Below are positions 1 to 6,759 of a stretch of 9,137 nt of DNA, piece by piece (positions within the stretch are counted from its first letter, which is position 1; every line of letters starts with the position of its first letter). The DNA is from Calditrichota bacterium (GTDB taxonomy: Bacteria; Zhuqueibacterota; Zhuqueibacteria; Oleimicrobiales; Geothermoviventaceae). A program made the position numbers and the translations under genes. The stretch spans positions 1 to 9,137 of the forward strand of contig JAADFT010000034.1 in assembly GCA_013152765.1 (NCBI GenBank). The letters are read 5' to 3'. Below the pieces are notes generated by a model, which worked only from the letters and a program-made list of their open reading frames with translations, was not told the origin of the DNA and searched no databases.

Positions 1-305
1 CCTCGCGGCTTGTGGGCGAACACGATTTTCGCGCTTTCTGTCACGCGGGCGCTGAGGTGAATCACTTTCGCTGTCACGTGACGCACGCGGCGTGGCTGGA
101 GGACGACGAAGAGCTGCGGTTCGAAATTACAGCCAACCGTTTTTTGCACAACATGGTGCGTATTCTCGTCGGCACCATGCTGGAAATCGGCAGAGGGAAA
201 GCCGAGCCGGGTTGGGTGGATGAACTGCTCCGCTCTGGTGACCGCACCACCGCTGGCTGGACGGTTCCTCCGCACGGGCTTTTCTTGGTGCGCGTGGAGT
301 ACTGA
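1..305 (+). CDS. truA: tRNA pseudouridine synthase A, 3' end (partial)
   Basis: This is the C-terminal part (about 100 residues) of TruA, the enzyme that converts U38-U40 of the tRNA anticodon arm to pseudouridine in the cytoplasm. The reading frame enters from the left edge (codons begin at base 3) and stops with TGA at 303-305. Family features visible here are the segment GEHDFRAFCHAG, the strongly conserved block RFLHNMVRILVGTMLEIGRG (a helix-rich part of the catalytic domain core), and the C-terminal GLFLVRVEY, which ends the protein as in other TruA enzymes. The catalytic Asp (in the RTD-type motif) lies upstream of the window, so activity cannot be judged. A 220-nt gap with possible hairpins follows, so cotranscription with tal is uncertain. 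Identification is secure from the conserved blocks. Confidence 0.93.
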   Translation, partial: SRLVGEHDFRAFCHAGAEVNHFRCHVTHAAWLEDDEELRFEITANRFLHNMVRILVGTMLEIGRGKAEPGWVDELLRSGDRTTAGWTVPPHGLFLVRVEY

Positions 306-355
306 AAAGAACAGGTGGCTGCAAAGAGGCCTTCTTGAGTTGTTGCAAAGGCGAC

Positions 356-445
356 CTGGGCCAGCCTCCGGCGCGAGGTGCCCAGCCTGGTGTTGATGCT
401 CTGCTCCTGGCGAGTCTTGCTCGCTCGCCGCTGAACGGTCGCGAC
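356..445 (+). other. Cluster of possible hairpins between truA and tal
   Basis: The 220-nt gap between truA and tal contains several inverted repeats. CTGGGC at 356-361 pairs with GCCCAG at 380-385, with an inner CCTC/GAGG helix (365-368 with 375-378). GGCGAG at 409-414 pairs with CTCGCC at 424-429. GTCGCGAC at 438-445 is an 8-nt palindrome. None is followed by a run of T, so none looks like a standard intrinsic terminator. They could be transcript-end structures of truA or a leader of tal, or chance pairings in GC-rich DNA. I see no clear promoter in this gap. Confidence 0.3.
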
Positions 446-512
446 TGACAGCCCAGATGTCCGAACAAGATGAGTGTGGGGCCGCGGGTTTTCTCAGAAC
501 AGTGCGGAACAA

Positions 513-518
513 GGGAGG
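513..518 (+). promoter_or_regulatory. Ribosome binding site of tal
   Basis: GGGAGG lies seven bases before ATG 526 and selects this start over the in-frame ATG at 457, which has no SD-like sequence upstream. Confidence 0.75.
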
Positions 519-525
519 ACAAGGA

Positions 526-1182
526 ATGAAATTCTTCATCGATACGGCGAACCTGGACGAGATCCGGAAGGCGAACAGTCTCGGGATTCTGGATGGTGTG
601 ACCACGAACCCAACGCTCATTTCCCGCGAGGAAGGCGATCCGACCGAGATTCTGAAGGCCATCTGCCACGAAGTCAACGGCCCGGTGAGCGCCGAGGTTG
701 TGAGTCTGGATGCCGAGGGCATGATCCGCGAGGGCAAGGAGCTTGCCAAAATCGCGGACAACATCGTCATTAAGATCCCCATCACGGAAGAAGGCCTGAA
801 AGCTGTGCGGGGACTTGAGTCCGAAGGGATTCACACCAATGTGACACTCGTCTTCAGCTCGATGCAGGCTTTGCTGGCTGCCAAAGCGGGCGCCACGTTC
901 GTCAGCGCGTTTGTGGGACGCCTGGACGACGTGAGCCACGTTGGCATGGAGACGGTGCGCCAGGTGTCGGAGATTTTCGACATCTACGGCTACGACACGC
1001 AGATCATCGTGGCAAGCATTCGCAACCCCCTGCACGTAGTGGAGGCGGCACTTGCAGGCGCCGACATTGCGACAATCCCGTTCAAGGTCATTTCGCAGTT
1101 GGTCAAACATCCGCTGACGGATGTTGGCATCAAGCGTTTTCTGGACGACTGGAAGAAAGTCCTGGAGCGGACGAAAAAGTAG
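526..1182 (+). CDS. tal: Transaldolase, small TalC/FSA-type
   Basis: A 218-residue single-domain TIM-barrel protein of the TalC/fructose-6-phosphate aldolase family. It should act in the cytoplasm on the non-oxidative pentose phosphate pathway, moving a dihydroxyacetone unit between sugar phosphates. The N-terminal signature GVTTNPTL is at about residues 24-31. The Schiff-base lysine is Lys83 in NIVIKIPIT, and Arg132 in GRLDD is the likely phosphate ligand. Residues aligned to E. coli FSA Gln59 and Tyr131 are Glu57 and Phe129 here, which is the transaldolase rather than aldolase pattern. The start is ATG 526 because it matches the family N-terminus (MKFFIDTAN) and has GGGAGG at 513-518, seven bases upstream; an in-frame ATG at 457 lacks an SD. 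Gaps of over 200 nt on both sides suggest it may be transcribed separately. Confidence 0.93.
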   Translation: MKFFIDTANLDEIRKANSLGILDGVTTNPTLISREEGDPTEILKAICHEVNGPVSAEVVSLDAEGMIREGKELAKIADNIVIKIPITEEGLKAVRGLESEGIHTNVTLVFSSMQALLAAKAGATFVSAFVGRLDDVSHVGMETVRQVSEIFDIYGYDTQIIVASIRNPLHVVEAALAGADIATIPFKVISQLVKHPLTDVGIKRFLDDWKKVLERTKK

Positions 1183-1221
1183 CCTACCGGGCGAATCGGC
1201 GTTTGTTCAGAGAGTCCAGAC

Positions 1222-1310
1222 CGGGCTGTGCCCGAAAGGAGCGGTTGCTTTTGTTGGAGCCGAGGGCGTGAGAAGTTGTCGGAAGCGGAACTGCACAGAA
1301 CAGCCCTCGG
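1222..1310 (+). other. Inverted repeats in the tal-htrA gap
   Basis: The 217-nt gap before htrA holds a tight hairpin, CGGGC (1222-1226), loop TGT, GCCCG (1230-1234). It also holds a perfect 8-bp inverted repeat, CCGAGGGC (1260-1267) and GCCCTCGG (1303-1310), separated by 35 nt. Inside the larger repeat, GTG (1268-1270)/CAC (1294-1296) and AGTT (1274-1277)/AACT (1289-1292) could extend the stem. No T-run follows, so a terminator is unlikely. It may be a structured 5' leader of htrA or a protein-binding site. I cannot match it to a known riboswitch family. Chance pairing in GC-rich DNA is possible. Confidence 0.35.
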
Positions 1311-1388
1311 TGAATCGTTTGGCTGGTTCGGTCCTGAGGTGGGGGCTGAGCCAGAAGCGCTGGCTGCGCACGAGCAAAAGAACGAGGC

Positions 1389-1394
1389 AGGTGA
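1389..1394 (+). promoter_or_regulatory. Ribosome binding site of htrA
   Basis: AGGTGA lies five bases before GTG 1400. It makes GTG 1400 a better start than GTG 1391, which sits inside the SD itself, or the more distant in-frame codons, which have no SD. Confidence 0.6.
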
Positions 1395-1399
1395 TCACC

Positions 1400-2608
1400 G
1401 TGCTGAAAACGCTGGGGAAAAGTGTTCTGGTAGTCGTCCTGATTTTCGGGGCCTACGTGGTTGGGCGTTTCTACTCGCCTGAATTCGGGCCGACCGGTGC
1501 AAGCCAGACCAACCGCACTGTCGAGGCGAGTGTGGCCTCGGCTGCGGCTCCCGTGCCGGCCGCTCCGCGAACGGGACTGGTGGCGTCCCGACGAAATGCG
1601 ATCACGCGGGCGGTTGCCAGGGTGAGCCCGGCTGTAGTGGGCATCAACGTCACCCAAATCCGGGAGGTAACGCCCTGGAACCCGTTTTTCGACGACCCGT
1701 TTTTCCGGCCGTTCTTGCCACGCTACCAGCAGCTGGTGAAGTCCCTCGGTTCTGGTTTCATCATTTCAAAGGATGGCTACATCGTCACGAACGAGCACGT
1801 GGTGCACAACGCTGCGGAAGTTGTGGTAACGCTGCCCGGCGGTGAGCGGCACCCCGCCAGGATCGTAGGCGCGGATTACGTGACGGACATTGCCCTTCTC
1901 AAAATCGACGTGGATCACGATCTGCCGTTTGCCAAACTCGGCAACTCGGACAACATCATCATCGGTGAGTGGGTCATCGCCCTTGGCAACCCCTTTGGTC
2001 TGTTCGAGATCAATGCCGAACCAATCGTGACGGTTGGGGTGGTGAGCGCCGTGAACCAGGACTTCGGGCGGCAGGTGAGCGACCGCGTTTACCAGGACAT
2101 GATTCAGACGGACGCCGCTGTGAACGGCGGCAACAGTGGAGGACCGCTCGTGAACAGCCTGGGCGAGGTCATCGGTGTGAACACCTGGATCATTTCCGGA
2201 AGCCAGAACACAACGGCCAACATCGGCCTCAATTTCGCCATTCCGATCAACCGGGTGAAGCGAATCGTCCGGGATCTCAAGCAGTACGGGGCTGTGAACC
2301 GTCGCTTCTGGACCGGACTTGAGGTGGACAACCTCAATCCGCTGGTGGCGCAATTCTTGGGTATCCGGCGCACCGACGGCGTGATCGTGACGAATGTGCA
2401 GGAAAACAGCCCTGCTGAGCGCGCCGGGATCAAGGTTGGCGACGTCATCACGGCCATCAACGGGCAGCCCATTCACAACACCGACGACATCTGGTCGGTC
2501 ATCGAGAACGAGGACGCCAAGGTCGGCGACATCCTGAAGCTGAAAATCTACCGAAATGGCAAAACGCTGACGGCGAACCTCCGGCTTGAGGAACCTCCAG
2601 CCCGCTAA
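1400..2608 (+). CDS. htrA: HtrA/Deg-family serine protease with one PDZ domain
   Basis: A 402-residue trypsin-like protease of envelope protein quality control, expected to face the periplasm or cell exterior. Residues 9-24 form one hydrophobic segment, read as a signal anchor. A low-complexity Ala/Pro-rich linker (about 42-58) follows. The protease domain spans roughly 65-295 with the full catalytic triad: His133 in TNEHVV, Asp163 in TDIALLKI and Ser246 in GGNSGGPL. One PDZ domain follows (about 305-397, with ERAGIKVGDVITAING). A membrane anchor plus a single PDZ is the DegS-like layout, but this layout is common in many phyla and does not prove a sigma-E pathway. GTG 1400 is chosen for its SD and because it places the anchor at the N-terminus. 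The frame stays open far upstream (from 1121), so a longer form, for example from GTG 1311, is not excluded. purB follows after 24 nt. Confidence 0.93.
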   Translation: MLKTLGKSVLVVVLIFGAYVVGRFYSPEFGPTGASQTNRTVEASVASAAAPVPAAPRTGLVASRRNAITRAVARVSPAVVGINVTQIREVTPWNPFFDDPFFRPFLPRYQQLVKSLGSGFIISKDGYIVTNEHVVHNAAEVVVTLPGGERHPARIVGADYVTDIALLKIDVDHDLPFAKLGNSDNIIIGEWVIALGNPFGLFEINAEPIVTVGVVSAVNQDFGRQVSDRVYQDMIQTDAAVNGGNSGGPLVNSLGEVIGVNTWIISGSQNTTANIGLNFAIPINRVKRIVRDLKQYGAVNRRFWTGLEVDNLNPLVAQFLGIRRTDGVIVTNVQENSPAERAGIKVGDVITAINGQPIHNTDDIWSVIENEDAKVGDILKLKIYRNGKTLTANLRLEEPPAR

Positions 2609-2632
2609 CACGCGACAACGGAGACGCGAGAC

Positions 2633-3946
2633 GTGATTCCCCGCTACACACGGCCCGAAATGGGGCAACTCTGGAGCGACGAAACCAAGTTCCAAACCTG
2701 GCTCGAGGTCGAGATTCTGGCCTGCGAAGCCTGGAGTGAGCTCGGCGAGATCCCGCGCGAGGCCGTCGACGAGATCAAGCGCAAGGCCCGTTTCGACGTC
2801 CAGCGCATTCTGGAAATCGAAGCCGAAGTGCACCACGACGTCATCGCATTTCTGACGAACGTGGCGGAGAATGTGGGCCCAGCCTCGCGCTACATCCACT
2901 ACGGGATGACGTCGTCTGACCTGCTGGACACCAGTTTGGCGGTGCTACTGCGACGTGCTGGCCAGATGTTGTACGACGGTCTTGCGAAGCTGCGGGAAGC
3001 GGTCGGCCGGCGGGCGCTGGAACACAAAAACACCCTTTGCGTTGCGCGAACGCACGGTGTGCACTCGGAGCCGATCACGTTCGGCTGGAAGCTGGCCGTC
3101 TGGTACGACGAACTGCGTCGCCACCTGGAGCGCCTGGAACGAGCCATCGACACCGTTTCGGTGGGGAAAATCTCGGGCGCTGTTGGCACCTGGGCGTACG
3201 TGGATCCGTTCGTCGAAAAGTACGTGTGCGAGAAATTGGGCCTGAAGCCGGCGCCGGCGTCGACGCAGGTGGTGCAGCGCGACCGACACGCCGAGTTTCT
3301 GAGCACGCTCGCGCTGATCGGCAACTCGCTGGAGAAATTCGCGATCGAGATCCGGCATTTGCAGCGCACGGAGGTGCTTGAAGTGGAGGAACCTTTCGGG
3401 AAGAAACAGAAAGGCTCCTCCGCCATGCCACACAAGAAGAACCCGATCACCTGCGAGCGGATTGCCGGTCAGGCCCGTGTGCTGCGGGCCAACGCTCTGG
3501 CGGCCATGGAAAACGTGGCGCTCTGGCACGAGCGCGACATTTCACACTCCTCGGTGGAAAGGGTGATCATTCCGGACAGCACGATTCTGCTGGACTACAT
3601 GCTGGCCACTTTCACACGCGTTGTCGACGGTCTGGTTGTTTACCCCGAGCGCATGCGGCAGAATCTGGACCTGACCGGTGGTTTGATTTACTCGCAGGCT
3701 GTGCTGTTGCTCCTTGCCAAGAAAGGGTTGACTCGGGAGGAAGCGTACAGCCTGGTTCAGAGCTTGGCTATGAAAGCTCGGGAGACGGGCCAGAATTTCC
3801 GCGAGGTGATCGAAAGCGATCCGAAGATTGCTGAGCTGCTTACGCCGGAGGAGTTGGCGTGGGCTTTCGACCCGGCCAAGAACGTCCGGCGTGTCGACGA
3901 GGTTTTCGAGCGCGTGGGACTGTCAGAGCGTGCTTCGACGAACTGA
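2633..3946 (+). CDS. purB: Adenylosuccinate lyase
   Basis: A 437-residue cytoplasmic lyase of the fumarase/aspartase superfamily. It acts twice in purine synthesis: SAICAR to AICAR plus fumarate, and adenylosuccinate to AMP plus fumarate. The sequence resembles Bacillus-type PurB along its whole length, from IPRYTRPEM at the N-terminus. Visible active-site elements are His68 in the HHDV segment, His141 in RTHGVHSEP, and the superfamily signature GSSAMPHKKNP at 261-271 with the catalytic serine in its mobile loop (Ser262/263). Length is normal for the family. The start is GTG 2633, with GGAG at 2620-2623 nine bases upstream, and it agrees with the family N-terminus. It sits 24 nt behind htrA and 99 nt ahead of purC, whose product SAICAR is its substrate, so purB and purC probably share a transcript. 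Confidence 0.97.
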   Translation: MIPRYTRPEMGQLWSDETKFQTWLEVEILACEAWSELGEIPREAVDEIKRKARFDVQRILEIEAEVHHDVIAFLTNVAENVGPASRYIHYGMTSSDLLDTSLAVLLRRAGQMLYDGLAKLREAVGRRALEHKNTLCVARTHGVHSEPITFGWKLAVWYDELRRHLERLERAIDTVSVGKISGAVGTWAYVDPFVEKYVCEKLGLKPAPASTQVVQRDRHAEFLSTLALIGNSLEKFAIEIRHLQRTEVLEVEEPFGKKQKGSSAMPHKKNPITCERIAGQARVLRANALAAMENVALWHERDISHSSVERVIIPDSTILLDYMLATFTRVVDGLVVYPERMRQNLDLTGGLIYSQAVLLLLAKKGLTREEAYSLVQSLAMKARETGQNFREVIESDPKIAELLTPEELAWAFDPAKNVRRVDEVFERVGLSERASTN

Positions 3947-3985
3947 GGTTGTGCGGGAGATTCAGGCAACATTTTGGAGTTTGTC

Positions 3986-4012
3986 AGGAGGGAGGAGTTC
4001 GCCTTTCGGGCG
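3986..4012 (+). other. SD-like purine tract and small hairpin in the purB-purC gap
   Basis: The 99-nt gap before purC contains AGGAGGGAGGAG (3986-3997), a stronger SD-like sequence than the one actually next to purC. No ATG, GTG or TTG lies at a usable distance downstream. A small hairpin follows, CGCC (4000-4003) and GGCG (4009-4012). It may be an unused ribosome standby site, a remnant, or chance. Confidence 0.25.
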
Positions 4013-4045
4013 GCGAGACGTGAAGACCGAAAAAGAGGAAGCGAC

Positions 4046-4768
4046 ATGGATGTGAAAAAGGGAAACAAGCTGTACGAAGGCAAAGCCAAGAAGATCTACG
4101 CCACCAGTGACCCGGATCTGGTGATCCAGTACTTCAAGGACGACGCCACCGCGATGGACGGCGAAAAGCGTGGCGTCATCAAGGGCAAAGGAATTTACAA
4201 CAACCAGATTTCTGCCCATCTTTTCCGGTTTCTGGAGAGCTACCACGTGCCGACGCACTTTGTGCAGACGCTCTCCGACCGGGAAATGCTGGTCAAAAAA
4301 GTGGAGATCATCCCCATTGAGGTGGTAGTGCGAAATGTGGTCGCCGGGAGTCTGGCCAAACGCCTTGGCGAAGAGGAAGGCAAAGAGCTAAGCGAGCCCA
4401 TCGTCGAATTTTACCTGAAGGACGACGCGCAGCACGACCCCATGATCTCGGAGGAGGAGATCCTGGAGCGGGAGCTGGCTACCAAGGAGGAACTCGACAA
4501 GATCAAACGGCTTGCGCTGAAAATCAACGCGGTTTTGAAGGCCTTTTTTGAACGTCGCAAGCTTCGTCTGGTCGACTTCAAACTCGAGTTCGGCCGCCAC
4601 AACGGTGAAATCGTTCTGGCCGACGAGATTTCGCCGGACACGTGTCGTTTTTGGGACACCGAAACTGGCGAGCGGCTTGACAAGGACCGTTTCCGTCGCG
4701 ACATGGGCAACGTGGTGGAGGCTTACAAGGAAGTTCACAAACGCGTTCTCGGTGGGCCACTTGTTTGA
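4046..4768 (+). CDS. purC: SAICAR synthetase (phosphoribosylaminoimidazole-succinocarboxamide synthase)
   Basis: A 240-residue cytoplasmic ATP-dependent ligase that joins CAIR and aspartate to form SAICAR, the purine pathway step just before PurB. The N-terminus KLYEGKAKKIYAT (8-20) is the family's nucleotide-binding start. Signature 1 is IPIEVVVRNVVAGS (89-102). Signature 2 is LVDFKLEFG (175-183), followed by LADEISPDTCRFWD (191-204). Length is typical of the short bacterial single-domain form. ATG 4046 is chosen over an upstream in-frame TTG at 3974 because it matches the family N-terminus and has AGAGGAA at 4034-4040, five bases upstream. It lies 99 nt after purB and 42 nt before psd. No purine riboswitch or PUR box is recognised in the gap. 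Confidence 0.97.
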   Translation: MDVKKGNKLYEGKAKKIYATSDPDLVIQYFKDDATAMDGEKRGVIKGKGIYNNQISAHLFRFLESYHVPTHFVQTLSDREMLVKKVEIIPIEVVVRNVVAGSLAKRLGEEEGKELSEPIVEFYLKDDAQHDPMISEEEILERELATKEELDKIKRLALKINAVLKAFFERRKLRLVDFKLEFGRHNGEIVLADEISPDTCRFWDTETGERLDKDRFRRDMGNVVEAYKEVHKRVLGGPLV

Positions 4769-4810
4769 CGCCGAGCACAGCCTGAGCGGTCTGGAGAGGA
4801 GAATCGACCC

Positions 4811-5464
4811 GTGATTAGCCGGGAAGCCTTGGTTCCGGTCATCAGCCTCAGCCTGGCGGCAGGGGTGTTAACGGTGGGGGCGATTGTCACCCCGATGAAG
4901 CACCTGACGGTGTTTGCCGTCCTGGCCTGGCTCTTTGTGGCTTTCACGCTGTTTTTCTTTCGCGATCCCGAACGTCACGGCCCACGCGGTTCCGACCTGG
5001 TGCTTGCGGCCGCGGACGGCAAGATCGTCGGCATCGACGAAGTGAACGAACCGGATTACATCAAGGGAAAGTGCTTGCGGATTAGCATTTTTCTGTCCAT
5101 TTTTGACGTGCACATCAACCGAGCGCCCGTCTCCGGTGTGGTCGAGTACTTCACGTACCGCAAAGGCGAGTTTTTGCCCGCCTACAAGAAGGACGCGTCC
5201 CGCCTGAACGAACAGACGGTGATCGGCATTCGTAGCGAGAAAGCCAAGATTCTGGTGAAGCAGATCGCCGGAATCCTGGCGAGGCGGATTGTGTGCTACA
5301 TCCGCGAGGGGAGCCGTGTGGAGCAGGGCGAACGGTTTGGGATGATTCGTTTCGGTTCGCGAACGGAGATTTTTGTTCCGCTCTCGGCGAAACCGACGGT
5401 AAATGTTGGCGACAAGGTGCGGGCTGGGGAAACGGTGGTAGCCAGGCTGGTGGAGGCAGAGTGA
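4811..5464 (+). CDS. psd: Phosphatidylserine decarboxylase, short form (proenzyme)
   Basis: A 217-residue membrane-associated enzyme that decarboxylates phosphatidylserine to phosphatidylethanolamine. It belongs to the short family (archaetidylserine decarboxylase-like, about 200-220 residues) rather than the longer E. coli type. Residues 8-50 are hydrophobic, giving two likely membrane segments, and FFFRDPER follows at 48-55. Probable catalytic residues are Asp69 in AADGKI and His101 in DVHINRAP. The self-cleavage site that makes the pyruvoyl group is Gly182-Ser183 in RFGSRTEIFVP, predicting a beta chain of 182 and an alpha chain of 35 residues. The start is GTG 4811, with AGGAG at 4797-4801 nine bases upstream. 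Its stop overlaps the pssA start by 4 nt, so the two are likely coupled in translation; pssA makes its substrate. Confidence 0.95.
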   Translation: MISREALVPVISLSLAAGVLTVGAIVTPMKHLTVFAVLAWLFVAFTLFFFRDPERHGPRGSDLVLAAADGKIVGIDEVNEPDYIKGKCLRISIFLSIFDVHINRAPVSGVVEYFTYRKGEFLPAYKKDASRLNEQTVIGIRSEKAKILVKQIAGILARRIVCYIREGSRVEQGERFGMIRFGSRTEIFVPLSAKPTVNVGDKVRAGETVVARLVEAE

Positions 5465-6234
5465 GAAAACGAAATTACCTTCTTCCGAACACATTTACGG
5501 CGCTGAATCTGCTGTCTGGCTTCCTGGCGGTCATCAACGCTGCAAACGGGCAGTACGTCTCGGCTGCGTGGCTGATCGTGCTGGCGGCTCTTTTCGACGC
5601 TTTCGACGGACGCGTGGCCCGGTCCACGCAGACCTTCAGCCGTTTCGGCGTGGAGGCCGATTCGCTGGCCGACATGGTGTCTTTCGGAGTGGCCCCCGCT
5701 TTCCTGGCTTACCAGATCGGTCTGGCGCGGTTAGGGCACCTGGGGCTTGTGGTCACGTTTGTACCCCTCCTTTCGGCTGCGGTTCGACTGGCCCGGTTCA
5801 ACGTTCTGCTGCGCAACCTTAAAACCAAGCGCGGCTTCCTTGGTCTCCCGGCGCCGTCAGCAGCGCTCGCTGTGGCCGCGTACGTCATTGCCTACAGCGG
5901 AAACAAACCGCTTCGCCACGTGGACGTACTGGCTGTCCTCTGCGTGCTGCTCGGGCTGCTAATGGTGAGCACGTTTCACTACGCACCCATCCCCAAGCTT
6001 TCTTTGAAAGCTGGCACCAGAAACTCGTTTGGGGTAACTTTTCTGTTCGTCTGGATGGCTCTTAGCCTGATGTGGCCGAAGATTTTCATGTTCCCGATGT
6101 GGATGGTCTACATTCTGTCTGGGCCGTTCGACTGGCTGCGCAAGAACACGCCGTTTTTTGTGTCTCAGGGGGAGCTTTCGGGTTTTAGCGGCGAAAGCGA
6201 GGAGGAAGTGGAGCCGGAAGAACGACCCGTGTGA
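5461..6234 (+). CDS. pssA: CDP-diacylglycerol--serine O-phosphatidyltransferase
   Basis: A 257-residue integral membrane enzyme that makes phosphatidylserine from CDP-diacylglycerol and serine, the substrate of the psd product. The CDP-alcohol phosphatidyltransferase motif D-G-x2-A-R-x8-G-x3-D-x3-D is complete: Asp49, Gly50, Ala53, Arg54, Gly63, Asp67 and Asp71. The N-terminus NYLLPNTFTALNLLSGF is typical of the PssA type II (Bacillus-like) family. Several hydrophobic segments follow, at about 12-45, 75-115, 130-180 and 195-225. The protein ends in a hydrophilic, acidic tail (GESEEEVEPEERPV) beyond the last membrane segment, which looks variable. GTG 5461 overlaps the psd stop (GTGA) and has GGAGG at 5452-5456; the open frame further upstream is inside psd. 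The next gene begins after 16 nt, so the transcript probably continues. Confidence 0.95.
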   Translation: MRKRNYLLPNTFTALNLLSGFLAVINAANGQYVSAAWLIVLAALFDAFDGRVARSTQTFSRFGVEADSLADMVSFGVAPAFLAYQIGLARLGHLGLVVTFVPLLSAAVRLARFNVLLRNLKTKRGFLGLPAPSAALAVAAYVIAYSGNKPLRHVDVLAVLCVLLGLLMVSTFHYAPIPKLSLKAGTRNSFGVTFLFVWMALSLMWPKIFMFPMWMVYILSGPFDWLRKNTPFFVSQGELSGFSGESEEEVEPEERPV

Positions 6235-6250
6235 CTGGAGGAGGGAAGCC

Positions 6251-6757
6251 GTGGGAGGAAAAGCGGGCAGGTTGTCCTGGTTAACGGCCGGGATTCTACT
6301 GGCCGTGCTCGACGTTGTGGTTTTCAACGCTCATGTGGCGAACAGGCCCATCGGCGCGTCGACCACGTACCCGTACGTTGGGGCAAAGCTGTTCGGGGCC
6401 ACAGCGACGGAGTACTTTGCCAAGATTCAGAAACCCGGCTCCTGGGAGCTGATTTTTCTCTTCGGAGCTTTTCTGGGTGGACTCGTGGGTGCTCTCGTCT
6501 TCGGTGATTTCCGGCTGACCGCCTTGCACAGGCGCTGGGTCGAGAAGAAGGGCACGTCGAGTGGTCGGCGACTTGTTTGGGCGTTTGTCGGTGGATTCCT
6601 GCTCATCTGGGGCGCACGGATGGCCGGAGGTTGCACCAGCGGCCACATTCTTTCGGGCGGCATGCAGACTGCCGTTAGCAGCCTGGTCTTCGGCGCGTTT
6701 GTGGTAGCAGGAGTGCTGGGTGTGGGAAGACTTTTCTACGGTGGCCGGAGGGATTGA
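6251..6757 (+). CDS. YeeE/YedE-type sulfur transport half-protein, GCTSGH half
   Basis: A 168-residue membrane protein of the Sulf_transp (YeeE/YedE) family, whose studied members (TsuA/YeeE) take up thiosulfate; other members are linked to sulfide or selenium handling. The order is a membrane segment at about 10-26, an extracytoplasmic loop (27-64), a segment at about 66-85, a basic cytoplasmic loop with RRWVEKK, a segment at about 108-122, the key motif GARMAGGCTSGHILSGG (121-137) with Cys128, and a final segment at 140-158. The cysteine motif is thought to form part of the sulfur-compound pathway. The start is GTG 6251, with AGGAGG at 6239-6244 six bases upstream. It lies 16 nt after pssA and 2 nt before its partner. 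No rhodanese, TusA or sulfur-oxidation gene is visible to give the substrate, so transport of thiosulfate is only one possibility. Confidence 0.85.
   Translation: MGGKAGRLSWLTAGILLAVLDVVVFNAHVANRPIGASTTYPYVGAKLFGATATEYFAKIQKPGSWELIFLFGAFLGGLVGALVFGDFRLTALHRRWVEKKGTSSGRRLVWAFVGGFLLIWGARMAGGCTSGHILSGGMQTAVSSLVFGAFVVAGVLGVGRLFYGGRRD
6747..6752 (+). promoter_or_regulatory. Ribosome binding site of the second YeeE/YedE half
   Basis: GGAGGG lies within the last codons of the preceding gene, seven bases before ATG 6760. It supports ATG 6760 over TTG 6754, which would be only one base from the SD. Confidence 0.65.
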
Positions 6758-6759
6758 GC

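Noticed and set aside
457..525. N-terminal extension of tal from ATG 457
   Set aside because: The extra 23 residues do not belong to the family, there is no SD before 457, and ATG 526 has a good SD and the standard N-terminus.
127..1110. Long open frame (327 codons) on the - strand across truA and tal
   Set aside because: It is antisense to two secure genes, has no recognisable motif, and is rich in His, Arg and Ala as expected from the mirror of GC-rich coding DNA.
1121..1399. Upstream extension of htrA, overlapping tal
   Set aside because: The frame is open by chance; the translated stretch has no family likeness and no SD, while GTG 1400 has AGGTGA and leads straight into the signal anchor.
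1183..1399. T-box or known riboswitch before htrA
   Set aside because: I looked for the T-box GGGTGGNACCGCG element and for common riboswitch cores and found none.
1766..2899. Long open frame (377 codons) on the - strand across htrA and purB
   Set aside because: It mirrors the codon pattern of htrA and the start of purB, spans their boundary, and shows no domain or membrane pattern of its own.
3974..4045. Longer purC from TTG 3974
   Set aside because: There is no SD before the TTG and the added residues are not part of the family; ATG 4046 fits.
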